10,914 nucleotides of DNA from a bacterium. Its GTDB lineage: Bacteria > Electryoneota > RPQS01. Within the stretch, counting starts at the first letter, position 1; each line of letters opens with the position of its first letter. The notes beneath the pieces were generated by a model. That model was not told the DNA's origin. It saw only the letters and a program-made list of their open reading frames with translations, and made no database searches. Shown piece after piece: positions 1 through 5,716 of the stretch. A program made the translations under genes and the position numbers. The DNA lies in assembly GCA_028711875.1 (NCBI GenBank), contig JAQTRJ010000043.1:1-10914 (forward strand), in the 5' to 3' direction.

Positions 1-1
1 T

Positions 2-265
2 GCCCTGGTCGAAGCGCGGCTCGCCGCCTGCGCCACGGTGCTGCCTGAAGCGCGCTCGTTCTATCGCTGGGGAGAGAACGACGCCATTCAGGATGACCGC
101 GAAGCGGTCGTGTTCATCAAGACGCATCGCGAAAAGCTCGCCGCCCTTGAAGAGTTTTTCCGCGCGCATCATCCCTACGACTGCCCGGAACTTGTTGTTG
201 TTGATATCGCCAGCCTCTCGGAATCCTATCGCGATTGGCTGCGCCGGCAGTTGCATCTCGAATAA
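2..265 (+). CDS. cutA: CutA-family divalent-cation tolerance protein, C-terminal part (5' end outside window)
   Basis: The frame is open from base 2, so the start lies upstream of the window; the 87 visible codons are most of a protein that is usually about 105-110 residues. The order of motifs matches CutA1: a LAAC segment, SFYRWG, a stretch like AVVFIKTHREKLAALEEFF, then HHPYDCPELVVVDI and a final YRDWLRRQL helix. CutA proteins are small trimeric proteins with a ferredoxin-like fold, linked genetically to copper and divalent-cation tolerance in E. coli; their molecular role is still unclear. The TAA stop is 32 nt before the GTG of the DoxX gene, with no terminator between them, so the two are probably co-transcribed. 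The family call rests on motif recognition by eye. Confidence 0.9.
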   Translation, partial: ALVEARLAACATVLPEARSFYRWGENDAIQDDREAVVFIKTHREKLAALEEFFRAHHPYDCPELVVVDIASLSESYRDWLRRQLHLE

Positions 266-297
266 GTCGTCCCACTTTTTTCGGAGGAGTGTCTGCG

Positions 298-735
298 GTG
301 AAAAACGCAACCTTGAATATCGCTTTGCTCTGGCTGCGGGTGGCGGCCGGACTCGGACTCATGGTTCACGGCTGGATGAAGCTCGACCTCGGCGTAACCA
401 TGTTCGCCGAACACGGCGTCGCGCCGCTCGGTTTTCCCGTGCCGATTCTGTTCGCGTGGCTGGCCGTGGCCTCGGAATTGCTCGGCGGTTTCTTTTTGAT
501 TCTCGGTCTGTGGACGCGCATTTCCGCCGCCGCCGCCGCTGTGACGATGGGCGTGGCCGCGTTCGGAGCGAACTGGGAGAATCCGTTCATCTCCGCCGGA
601 CCGTCCAAAGAGCTGCCGCTGGCCTACTTTGTGATTGTGCTGACGGTGCTGCTGCTCGGCCCGGGTTCTTACTCGGTGGACGGCGGGAAACCCCACTCCG
701 GCGGCGGCCGGGGTAAAAAGAAAAAGAGTGAGTAG
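298..735 (+). CDS. DoxX family integral membrane protein
   Basis: This is a 145-residue protein if translation starts at the GTG at 298. The frame stays open upstream to an ATG at 235, but that would overlap cutA by 31 nt. The GTG has GGAGG at 283-287, ten bases upstream, and begins directly before the first hydrophobic helix, so I prefer it. Four membrane segments are visible at about residues 7-25, 47-70, 75-93 and 107-123. The HGWMKL motif ends the first helix, ASELLGGFFLILG lies in the second, and GPGSYSVDG follows the fourth, a typical DoxX/DoxD-like layout. A basic tail (GKKKKSE) ends the protein, presumably in the cytoplasm. DoxX proteins are linked to quinone-dependent redox or oxidative-stress functions in some bacteria, but this one cannot be assigned a substrate. 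It is probably in an operon with cutA. Confidence 0.85.
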   Translation: MKNATLNIALLWLRVAAGLGLMVHGWMKLDLGVTMFAEHGVAPLGFPVPILFAWLAVASELLGGFFLILGLWTRISAAAAAVTMGVAAFGANWENPFISAGPSKELPLAYFVIVLTVLLLGPGSYSVDGGKPHSGGGRGKKKKSE

Positions 736-895
736 CGCGGACGCGCTCGTGGCGGCAGCTTTTCCTGCTTTCCGCAAACCGTTCCCGAGCGATCCATCAC
801 ACCTCTCGACCTTCCCATTTCCTGTGCACGAAAGAACTTGCTTTAAGCTACTATAATATCAAAATATTGCAATCTAACTCCAGCTTTTTCGCCCC

Positions 896-924
896 TTGAC
901 AAGAGGGGCGATTTGTTATATATT
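896..924 (+). promoter_or_regulatory. Consensus-like promoter with no recognisable downstream gene
   Basis: TTGACA at 896-901, a 17-nt spacer, then TATATT at 919-924: both hexamers and the spacing match a housekeeping sigma promoter, and they equal those of the arsR promoter. Transcription would begin near 931 and enter repeat-rich DNA with no credible ORF. An inverted repeat (889-896 paired with 904-911, 8 bp, 7-nt loop) spans the -35 box. It could be an operator or, with the following T-rich bases, a weak terminator for the DoxX transcript. Confidence 0.45.
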
Positions 925-1043
925 AAGCACAAGAATAGAGTTCATCCGAACCCTATCATAAACATCGCCCGCCCCTTCTCCTCCAACTTTTGGGAGGACA
1001 GAGGGGGATCGAAGCAAGCAATAACGAGTAAGCAGAGCCGACT

Positions 1044-1078
1044 TCATCGCTCATCGCTCATCGCTCATCGTTCATCGC
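1044..1078. repeat. Tandem repeat, five copies of the 7-mer TCATCGC
   Basis: Five head-to-tail units occupy 1044-1078; the fourth reads TCATCGT and the rest are identical. The last two units plus CTTCTTCC recur at 1569-1589. A fragment (TTCATCG) is also seen at 2853-2859 beside the arsR operator, which may be chance. Confidence 0.85.
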
Positions 1079-1085
1079 TTCTTCC
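1065..1085 (+). repeat. 21-bp direct repeat, copy 1 (copy 2 at 1569-1589)
   Basis: The 21 bases at 1065-1085 recur exactly at 1569-1589, in the same orientation and about 500 bp apart. Copy 1 is the end of the TCATCGC tandem array plus CTTCTTCC. The two copies bracket most of the gene-less region. Confidence 0.85.
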
Positions 1086-1117
1086 TCGCGCTGCCGACGC
1101 GGCCCCGCCCCACTCCT

Positions 1118-1139
1118 CTCGCTACGCACCGATATAAAG
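1118..1139 (+). repeat. 22-bp direct repeat, copy 1 (copy 2 at 1273-1294)
   Basis: The 22 bases at 1118-1139 (core CGCTACGCACCGATATAAAG) recur exactly at 1273-1294. The copies flank the C-run/G-run hairpin element at 1147-1230. Flanking direct repeats can mark duplication at insertion, but 22 bp is long for an ordinary target-site duplication, so a repeated cassette edge is as likely. Confidence 0.85.
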
Positions 1140-1146
1140 AGTGTCA

Positions 1147-1230
1147 CCCCCCCCTACCCCCCCAAAACCAGTTTTGGGAGAAGAGCATTTTCCCCCACAA
1201 ATCTTCGATTTGGGGGGAATAAAAGGGGGG
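1147..1230. repeat. C-run/G-run hairpin repeat element, locus A
   Basis: Two C runs (1147-1154 and 1157-1163) are followed by a perfect hairpin (CCCAAAAC at 1161-1168 with GTTTTGGG at 1171-1178). A second hairpin of CCCCC-A-CAAAT against ATTTGGGGGG starts at 1192, and a G run closes the element at 1225-1230. The outer C and G runs can also pair, giving an extended foldback. Similar elements lie at 8534-8600 and 9431-9466, so this is a dispersed family in this genome. Confidence 0.7.
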
Positions 1231-1349
1231 TTGGCTATGCTGCCGCCGAGAATCCCGCGCCTTTACAACCCCCTCGCTACGCACCGATATAAAGGTTGTG
1301 CGGTCTTTGACATACTTCACGGAAAACCGCGCGGTCAATCCGTGAAAAA

Positions 1350-1371
1350 GGGCGGCCACACAGGGCCGCCC
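1350..1371. repeat. Perfect GC-rich hairpin
   Basis: GGGCGGCC at 1350-1357 pairs with GGCCGCCC at 1364-1371 around a 6-nt loop. It is followed by two repeats starting CCGTAGCGCCGCA at 1375 and 1404, each able to form its own small hairpin. No T tract follows on either strand, so it reads as a repeat unit rather than a terminator. Confidence 0.6.
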
Positions 1372-1432
1372 CTACCGTAGCGCCGCACTGCTGTGCGCTC
1401 TTCCGTAGCGCCGCATGGATATGCGCCATTTC

Positions 1433-1462
1433 CCGCGGCGGCGAATCTCCAGATTATCCCCA
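1433..1462 (+). repeat. 30-bp dispersed repeat, copy 1 (inverted copy within 6665-6705)
   Basis: The 30 bases at 1433-1462 match the reverse complement of the palindromic element near 6674-6703 at about 27 of 30 positions, sharing CCGCGGCGG, then GAATCTCCAGATT, then CCCCA. In this copy the palindrome has partly decayed: the inner stem is lost at its outer base pairs. Confidence 0.7.
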
Positions 1463-1501
1463 CCAGCAAAAAAATCTCCCCTGAAAGAAAATATCCCCTG
1501 G

Positions 1502-1551
1502 GTCGGGGCTCGGCCCCGACAACAAGCCGTGTCGGGCCGGAGGCCCGACAC
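1502..1551. repeat. Pair of adjacent perfect hairpins
   Basis: The first hairpin pairs GTCGGGGC (1502-1509) with GCCCCGAC (1513-1520) over a 3-nt loop. The second pairs GTGTCGGGCC (1529-1538) with GGCCCGACAC (1542-1551), also over 3 nt. Both stems are perfect, share the GTCGGG theme and carry no T tract. They look like mobile-repeat debris, not terminators. Confidence 0.7.
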
Positions 1552-1618
1552 AAGGGTGAGAGCTTCTTTCATCGTTCATCGCTTCTTCCCTCCCCGCCCG
1601 GCCGGAATCCCTCCCAAG

Positions 1619-1647
1619 AAAAAAGGGGCGCACCAGCTGTGCGCCCC
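1619..1647 (-). terminator. Intrinsic terminator of the arsR-arsM transcript
   Basis: GGGGCGCAC (1625-1633) pairs with GTGCGCCCC (1639-1647) around a 5-nt loop. On the minus strand the stem is followed at once by six T residues (1624-1619). It starts 26 nt past the arsM stop, a typical position for a rho-independent terminator. Confidence 0.85.
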
Positions 1648-1673
1648 TGCAAAGTAACGTTGTTGCCGATCTG

Positions 1674-2795
1674 TCAGACGGGCTTGACCGCGCGCACCTT
1701 GATCGAGAGCACAGATTCGCAGGCTTCCTTTTGCAGCGCGTCGCCGAGCGAATCGAGTCCGATCTCATAGCGACTCTCGTTGGCAATTTCGACCGAGGAA
1801 AATCCCGCATCGCGAATCGCCTTGAGGTAGTTGTCTTTTTGCAGCGCGCCAGCCACGCAGCCGACGTACGCCTCCACCGATTCGCGCATCGCCGCCGAGA
1901 TCGGCCGCGTGAGTACCAGATCGCTGACCGCGAGCCGCCCGCCCGGCTTCAGTGCGCGGAACGCTTCGCGAAACACCTGCGGCTTATCGGGTGATAGATT
2001 AACGACGCAGTTGGAAATCACCACGTCCACGCTCGTATCAGCCACCGGCAAGTGTTCGATTTCGCCGAGCCGGAATTCGACGTTGGCAAATGCGCCCGCC
2101 TTCGCGTTCGCGCGCGCCTTTTCGATCATCTCCGCCGTCATGTCCACGCCGATCACGCGGCCGCTCTTTCCCACCTCATGCGCGGCCAGAAAACAATCGA
2201 GTCCCGCGCCGCTGCCCAGATCGAGCACGGTCTCTCCCGTTTTCACGTTGGCATATTCGAGCGGATTGCCGCAGCCGAGACCGAGATTGGATTCGGTGGG
2301 GATTTTCGAGATGTCTTCAGGCGAATAGCCGATCTGCACGGCGATGGCGTCCACGTCGCCCGCGCCGCCGCAGCAAGTCGGGCCGCAGCAGCCGTTGCGG
2401 GATTGACTGACGATCTTTCCGTATTTTTCGCGCACCGTGGCGCGAATGTCGGTCGTGTTACTCATAGTTTCCTCGGTTGAAGATAGGAAGCTCGCGTCCA
2501 CCAGCGAGCGGAAACGTTTCAGCGCGGACCGATTGATGCAATAGCAGGTGCGCGGCCCCTCGATTTCGCCGGAAATCCAACCGGCTTCCTTGAGTTTTTT
2601 CAGATGCTGCGAGACGGTGGATTGGGCGAGCGGCAGGACCGCCACGATCTCACCGCAGACGCACGCCTTTTGTTGGTGCAGGTGACGAAGAATGGCCACG
2701 CGGTGCGGATGGCCGAGGGCGCGGATCAACCGCGCAAGTTCACTCTCGCATTCCTCCGGGGAAGGAGTTTTTGGTTTCTGTGACTTGTCACTCAT
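1674..2795 (-). CDS. arsM: Fused ArsR-family repressor and ArsM-type arsenite S-adenosylmethionine methyltransferase
   Basis: This 373-residue protein has two full domains. Residues 1-105 are an ArsR/SmtB winged helix: CVC at 46-48 in the metal-sensing helix, the recognition region PLAQSTVSQHLKKLKEAG, the wing GEIEGPRTCYC, and Cys84/Cys86. Residues 111-373 match ArsM: the cluster CCGPTCC (136-142), GLGCGNP (Cys175), the SAM motif LDLGSGAG (191-198), SNCVVNL (Cys263) and VGCVAG (Cys313). The last two cysteines are 50 apart, as I recall for characterised ArsM. ArsR releases its operator on binding As(III); ArsM methylates As(III) with SAM in the cytoplasm to mono-, di- and trimethyl forms. The domains join at Met111, which is preceded by GAGGA. 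Start ATG 2795 has no good Shine-Dalgarno. No arsenic efflux gene is in the window. Both domain calls are secure; dual activity in one chain is inferred. Confidence 0.92.
   Translation of the reverse strand: MSDKSQKPKTPSPEECESELARLIRALGHPHRVAILRHLHQQKACVCGEIVAVLPLAQSTVSQHLKKLKEAGWISGEIEGPRTCYCINRSALKRFRSLVDASFLSSTEETMSNTTDIRATVREKYGKIVSQSRNGCCGPTCCGGAGDVDAIAVQIGYSPEDISKIPTESNLGLGCGNPLEYANVKTGETVLDLGSGAGLDCFLAAHEVGKSGRVIGVDMTAEMIEKARANAKAGAFANVEFRLGEIEHLPVADTSVDVVISNCVVNLSPDKPQVFREAFRALKPGGRLAVSDLVLTRPISAAMRESVEAYVGCVAGALQKDNYLKAIRDAGFSSVEIANESRYEIGLDSLGDALQKEACESVLSIKVRAVKPV
2463..2474 (-). promoter_or_regulatory. Internal Shine-Dalgarno and ATG at the ArsR/ArsM junction
   Basis: On the minus strand GAGGA at 2474-2470 lies four bases before an in-frame ATG at 2465-2463 (Met111 of the fusion). 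Met111 is just where a stand-alone ArsM would begin. This site could start a free 263-residue ArsM in addition to the fused product, or be a relic of two once-separate genes. Confidence 0.55.
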
Positions 2796-2855
2796 GGTTT
2801 GTTCATCAAAAACAGATATTTATTTCTGACATGCGGGGGCATAGACCAATCGTTC

Positions 2856-2871
2856 ATCGTAAATATACGAT
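2856..2871. promoter_or_regulatory. Palindromic ArsR-type operator
   Basis: ATCGTA at 2856-2861 and TACGAT at 2866-2871 form a perfect inverted repeat around AATA. It covers the -10 box of the arsR promoter, where a bound repressor would block polymerase. The sequence resembles ArsR/SmtB-family operators. Autoregulation relieved by As(III) is the expected behaviour. Confidence 0.7.
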
Positions 2872-2890
2872 AAAGAAACGGCCTTGTCAA
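2862..2890 (-). promoter_or_regulatory. Promoter of the arsR-arsM gene
   Basis: On the minus strand TTGACA (2890-2885) is followed by a 17-nt spacer and TATATT (2867-2862). Transcription should begin near 2855, giving about 60 nt of leader before the arsR ATG at 2795. The -10 lies within the operator palindrome. Confidence 0.8.
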
Positions 2891-3190
2891 GGGGGGAAGC
2901 CAAAAGCGAAAAGGCGAAAAGCAGAAAGGCAGATGAGTGCCCGCCGAGCCGGGTTCAGCGCCGACAATTTCTCGACAACCACACCCTCCCCGCGCGTAAC
3001 CCGGCCGGAACACCGCGATAAAAAAACGGGGCGCGAGGCCATCAGCCCCCACAAATCATGGTCATTCTGAACGCAGGGAAGGGGAAGAATCTCTGCCCGC
3101 GTGTCGCGGAAAACGGCAAGTGAACGGGTTAGGGATGGTAAGCCTATAACAATATTTCAGATGGGTTTTTCACTCAGCGAGCGGATTGCC
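2891..3190. other. Intergenic region between divergent arsR and peptidase promoters
   Basis: About 300 bp with no convincing gene. It holds an A-rich stretch at 2900-2932 (GCCAAAAGCGAAAA and variants, also seen at 6728-6748). At 3060-3098 is a block beginning GTCATTCTGAACGCAG; its first nine bases match, in opposite orientation, the CAGAATGAC end of the 23-bp repeats at 5626 and 8495. I see no terminator or RNA gene. Confidence 0.5.
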
Positions 3191-3219
3191 TTGCGGTGGC
3201 GGGGAATGGATATTATATT
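3191..3219 (+). promoter_or_regulatory. Likely promoter of the M1 peptidase gene
   Basis: TTGCGG at 3191-3196, a 17-nt spacer and TATATT at 3214-3219. The -10 hexamer is the same as in the arsR promoter; the -35 keeps only the TTG part of the consensus. A start site near 3226 would give a leader of about 107 nt containing the repeat at 3238-3301. Confidence 0.5.
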
Positions 3220-3237
3220 GAAGCGATAAGATGGATT

Positions 3238-3301
3238 CCGGCCGGGCGGAGACGCCCGGCTCGGCGACGAGGAAGAACGGGACGCCCGGTTCGGCGGGCT
3301 T
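3238..3301 (+). repeat. GC-rich double-unit repeat, copy 1 (copy 2 at 6599-6660)
   Basis: Two units of the form GGAGACGCCCGGCTCGGCGA follow TTCCGGCCGGGC. CCGGGCG (3242-3248) pairs with CGCCCGG (3253-3259) over a 4-nt loop. Copy 2 upstream of the rhomboid gene has the same layout and direction with few differences. Here it sits between the promoter and the peptidase start codon. Confidence 0.8.
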
Positions 3302-3332
3302 TTCGAATTGTCAAAGCCAGAGGACAGCCAAG

Positions 3333-5585
3333 ATGAACACCCTTCGAGTTTTCAGCCTTGCACTGCTTGCCTTGCTCGGTTTCACGCTGTCCGCATGGGG
3401 GGCGTCCAATCCGTGGGACGAAGATTTTGCGCCGCCGGAGAATCCCAAACAGTTTCACGCGCAGGAAGCGGCGCGTCTGCTCGCTTTTCATGAGCAACTG
3501 CAGGAATCGCCGCTGCTCTCGACACAGGCCGACTACGACGTGCTCTACTACGATATCACCCTCGACCTGCGCGGATTTTACAGCCAGACGATTGCGGGCA
3601 GCGTGCTCGTGCAGGCGCGGAGTCTGGCTCCCGATCTCGATGAACTCGTTCTTGACCTGTGCTCGAATCTGATCGTGGACTCGTGCGTGGTGGCGGGCGG
3701 GGCGCGGCCGTTCACGTCAGGCGATCACACGCTGACGATCGCGCTCGACCGCGCGTACGGCGAAAATGAAATCGTCGAAGCGCGCGTGGTCTATCACGGC
3801 ACGCCGTGCCAGACCAGCACGTTCACGTCGTTCAGCTTCTACAATCGTCCGGTGGGATCGCGGCAGATTCCCTCGATTTCCACGCTGTCGGAACCGCAGG
3901 GCGCGCGCGACTGGTGGCCGAGCAAGGACGATCCTTCCGACAAAGCCGACAGCGCGCGGATTTCGCTGATCGTGGCCGACACGCTGACCGCGACCTCGAA
4001 CGGCGTGCTGGAGTCGCTCACGCCGCTGCCGCCGTCGTCGCGGAAATTCACGTGGTTCGAACGGCATCCGATTTCGACCTATCTGATCTGCGCGAGCGCG
4101 ACCAACTACGCGCACTACCGCGAGTGGTTCGTGTCGCAGACCGGCGACAGCGTGCCGCTCGATCACTATCCGTACCCCGAGCGATTGGCGAACGCGCAAG
4201 AGAGCTGGAATCCTCTGCCGCAGATGATGGCGTTCTGCGAGCAGATTTACGGCACGTATCCGTTCGTGGACGAGAAATACGGCCACACCATGTTCAACTG
4301 GGGCGGGGCGATGGAGCACCAGTGCAACACATCGTACGGCCGCTCGATCACCACCGGCACCCACACCTACGACTACATCGTCCAGCATGAATTGTCCCAC
4401 ATGTGGTGGGGCGACAACGTCACGCTGGGGACGTGGGCGGACGTCTGGCTGAACGAAGGTTTTGCATCGTATTCGGAAGCGCTGTACTACGAGAATCGCA
4501 ACGGCCCGGACATGCTGCAAGACTACATGACTTCGTCGTGGGGCAACGACGTGGTGGATCCGTCGGGGCCGGTGTACGATCCGGCGGAGCTGTTCAGCAG
4601 CAACACGGTCTATGACAAGGGCGCATGGATCGTCCACATGCTGCGGGGCTGGGTCCGAGACGACGAGCTTTTTTTCGCGGCGCTGGCCGAATATCGCGCG
4701 CGGCACACCTACGGCTGCGCGGTGACGAGCGAATTTTTCGCGGACATTGCGGACGTGATCGGCTATGACGCCGAGCCTTTTTTGCACGCGTATTTGTATC
4801 GCACCAATCGTCCGCACTTCGCCGTGTCATTCGGCAGCGGGACGGTGGATGGAACGCTCGTCACCGTCGTTCGCATCCGGCAGACGCAGACCGATCCGGA
4901 CACGACGTTTCGAACCCGGCTCGATCTGCGGTTCACGACGGCTGCGGATACGACAACGGAGCGCGTGGAAAACAGCGAATGGAACGAGCGATATTATTTC
5001 GCTTTGGGCTTCGCACCGACGGGACTCGCGGTGGATCCGCGGGACTGGGTGTTGAAAGAGGTGGCGAATGAAACGCTGCCGCTGACGATCTTGAACCAGA
5101 CGGTGGCCGAAGCGATGACGGGGGAGGATTACCAGTACACGCTGACGGCCATCGGCGGAAACGGGGCGATCGTGTGGAGCGTGGTGGATGGAGATCTGCC
5201 GGAGGGAATCGAACTTCCGACCAACGGCACGCTTGCCGGAAGCGCGACGGAGGCGGGAGTTTTTACTTTCAAGGTGCGCGCGCAGGACGGCGCACTTCAT
5301 TCCGACGAAATATGGCTGACGCTGACCGTGGCGAGTTCGCTGCCGCCGCCGTCGAACGTGACGGTGTATCCGAGCGACAGCGATCATATCATGCTGCGCT
5401 GGTCGCCGGCGGCGGACGCGGACAGCTATCGCGTGTACCGCGCACCGGAGCCGGATTGGCTGGATGAAGAGTGGATACTGACCACGACCGACACGTTCGC
5501 GCTGGACACGCTGGACACGATGCCGCTGCCGGAAGACACGCAGAAGACGTGGTTCTACAGGGTGCGGTCGGTGGGAACGCCGTGA
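3333..5585 (+). CDS. Secreted M1-family zinc aminopeptidase with C-terminal Ig-like and fibronectin type III domains
   Basis: This 750-residue protein starts at ATG 3333, which has AGAGGA 8 nt upstream and opens a clear signal peptide (MNTLRVFSLALLALLGFTLS, likely cut near AWGA). The in-frame ATG at 3231 would add 34 residues encoded by a dispersed repeat, so I reject it. From the chosen Met, residues about 65-290 are the M1 N-terminal beta domain. The exopeptidase motif is GGAMEH at 324-329, the zinc site is HELSH at 352-356 with Glu375 eighteen residues on in NEGFASY, and the catalytic Tyr is 427 in VYDKG. The catalytic part ends near 575. A putative Ig-like domain (about 580-667) and an FN3-like domain (about 670-750) follow. 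M1 enzymes remove N-terminal residues from peptides; this one should act outside the cytoplasm, perhaps in nutrient peptide breakdown. I see no C-terminal sorting domain or membrane anchor. Confidence 0.92.
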   Translation: MNTLRVFSLALLALLGFTLSAWGASNPWDEDFAPPENPKQFHAQEAARLLAFHEQLQESPLLSTQADYDVLYYDITLDLRGFYSQTIAGSVLVQARSLAPDLDELVLDLCSNLIVDSCVVAGGARPFTSGDHTLTIALDRAYGENEIVEARVVYHGTPCQTSTFTSFSFYNRPVGSRQIPSISTLSEPQGARDWWPSKDDPSDKADSARISLIVADTLTATSNGVLESLTPLPPSSRKFTWFERHPISTYLICASATNYAHYREWFVSQTGDSVPLDHYPYPERLANAQESWNPLPQMMAFCEQIYGTYPFVDEKYGHTMFNWGGAMEHQCNTSYGRSITTGTHTYDYIVQHELSHMWWGDNVTLGTWADVWLNEGFASYSEALYYENRNGPDMLQDYMTSSWGNDVVDPSGPVYDPAELFSSNTVYDKGAWIVHMLRGWVRDDELFFAALAEYRARHTYGCAVTSEFFADIADVIGYDAEPFLHAYLYRTNRPHFAVSFGSGTVDGTLVTVVRIRQTQTDPDTTFRTRLDLRFTTAADTTTERVENSEWNERYYFALGFAPTGLAVDPRDWVLKEVANETLPLTILNQTVAEAMTGEDYQYTLTAIGGNGAIVWSVVDGDLPEGIELPTNGTLAGSATEAGVFTFKVRAQDGALHSDEIWLTLTVASSLPPPSNVTVYPSDSDHIMLRWSPAADADSYRVYRAPEPDWLDEEWILTTTDTFALDTLDTMPLPEDTQKTWFYRVRSVGTP

Positions 5586-5625
5586 TCCAAATGCGAAGAT
5601 CAGAAATGAGAAATTAGAAATGAGA

Positions 5626-5648
5626 AACGCGCGGTGTCCAGAATGACA
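5626..5648 (+). repeat. 23-bp dispersed repeat, copy 1 (copy 2 at 8495-8517)
   Basis: The 23 bases starting AACGCGCGGTGTCC and ending AGAATGACA recur exactly at 8495-8517. This copy lies 40 bp past the peptidase stop, after an A-rich run with repeated GAAATGAGAAA at 5604-5627. It is not in any gene. Confidence 0.85.
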
Positions 5649-5659
5649 GGATAAGAAAG

Positions 5660-5683
5660 ACGGCCACAAGGAATTGTGGCCGT
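5660..5683. terminator. Bidirectional hairpin terminator between convergent genes
   Basis: ACGGCCACAA (5660-5669) pairs perfectly with TTGTGGCCGT (5674-5683) around a GGAA tetraloop. T-rich bases follow on the plus strand (TCAAATTTTCGCTTTTT), and CTTTCTTAT follows on the minus strand. It lies between the stops of the M1 peptidase and the rhomboid and can serve both. Confidence 0.85.
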
Positions 5684-5716
5684 TCAAATTTTCGCTTTTT
5701 CGGATTTTCGATTTTT

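Larger units (their letters stand above)
736..1673. other. Gene-less, repeat-mosaic intergenic region (about 940 bp)
   Basis: I see no credible protein gene between the DoxX stop and the arsM stop. Open frames here translate to low-complexity peptides built from the repeats. Bases 840-930 are AT-rich and hold a promoter-like motif. The rest is a patchwork: a 7-bp tandem repeat (1044-1078), a C-run/G-run hairpin element (1147-1230), 22-bp direct repeats (1118-1139 and 1273-1294), 21-bp direct repeats (1065-1085 and 1569-1589), and perfect hairpins at 1350-1371, 1502-1520 and 1529-1551. It ends with the arsM terminator. Confidence 0.75.

Noticed and set aside
1044..1078. CRISPR array
   Set aside because: Units are 7 bp, head to tail and without spacers; no cas genes are present.
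913..1380. Plus-strand ORFs (913-1137 and 1141-1380) after the orphan promoter
   Set aside because: The peptides are low-complexity products of the tandem repeat and hairpin elements, without good start sites.
3231..3332. 34-residue N-terminal extension of the M1 peptidase
   Set aside because: It is encoded by a dispersed repeat and would bury the signal peptide; the ATG at 3333 has a good ribosome-binding site.
3717..4817. Minus-strand ORF of 366 codons opposite the M1 peptidase
   Set aside because: Arg/Val/His-rich composition with no motif; it lies antisense to the zinc-binding region of a well-supported peptidase.
4827..5687. Minus-strand ORF of 286 codons crossing the peptidase 3' end and the terminator
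   Set aside because: It runs through the 23-bp repeat and the hairpin terminator and is Arg-rich; antisense shadow.
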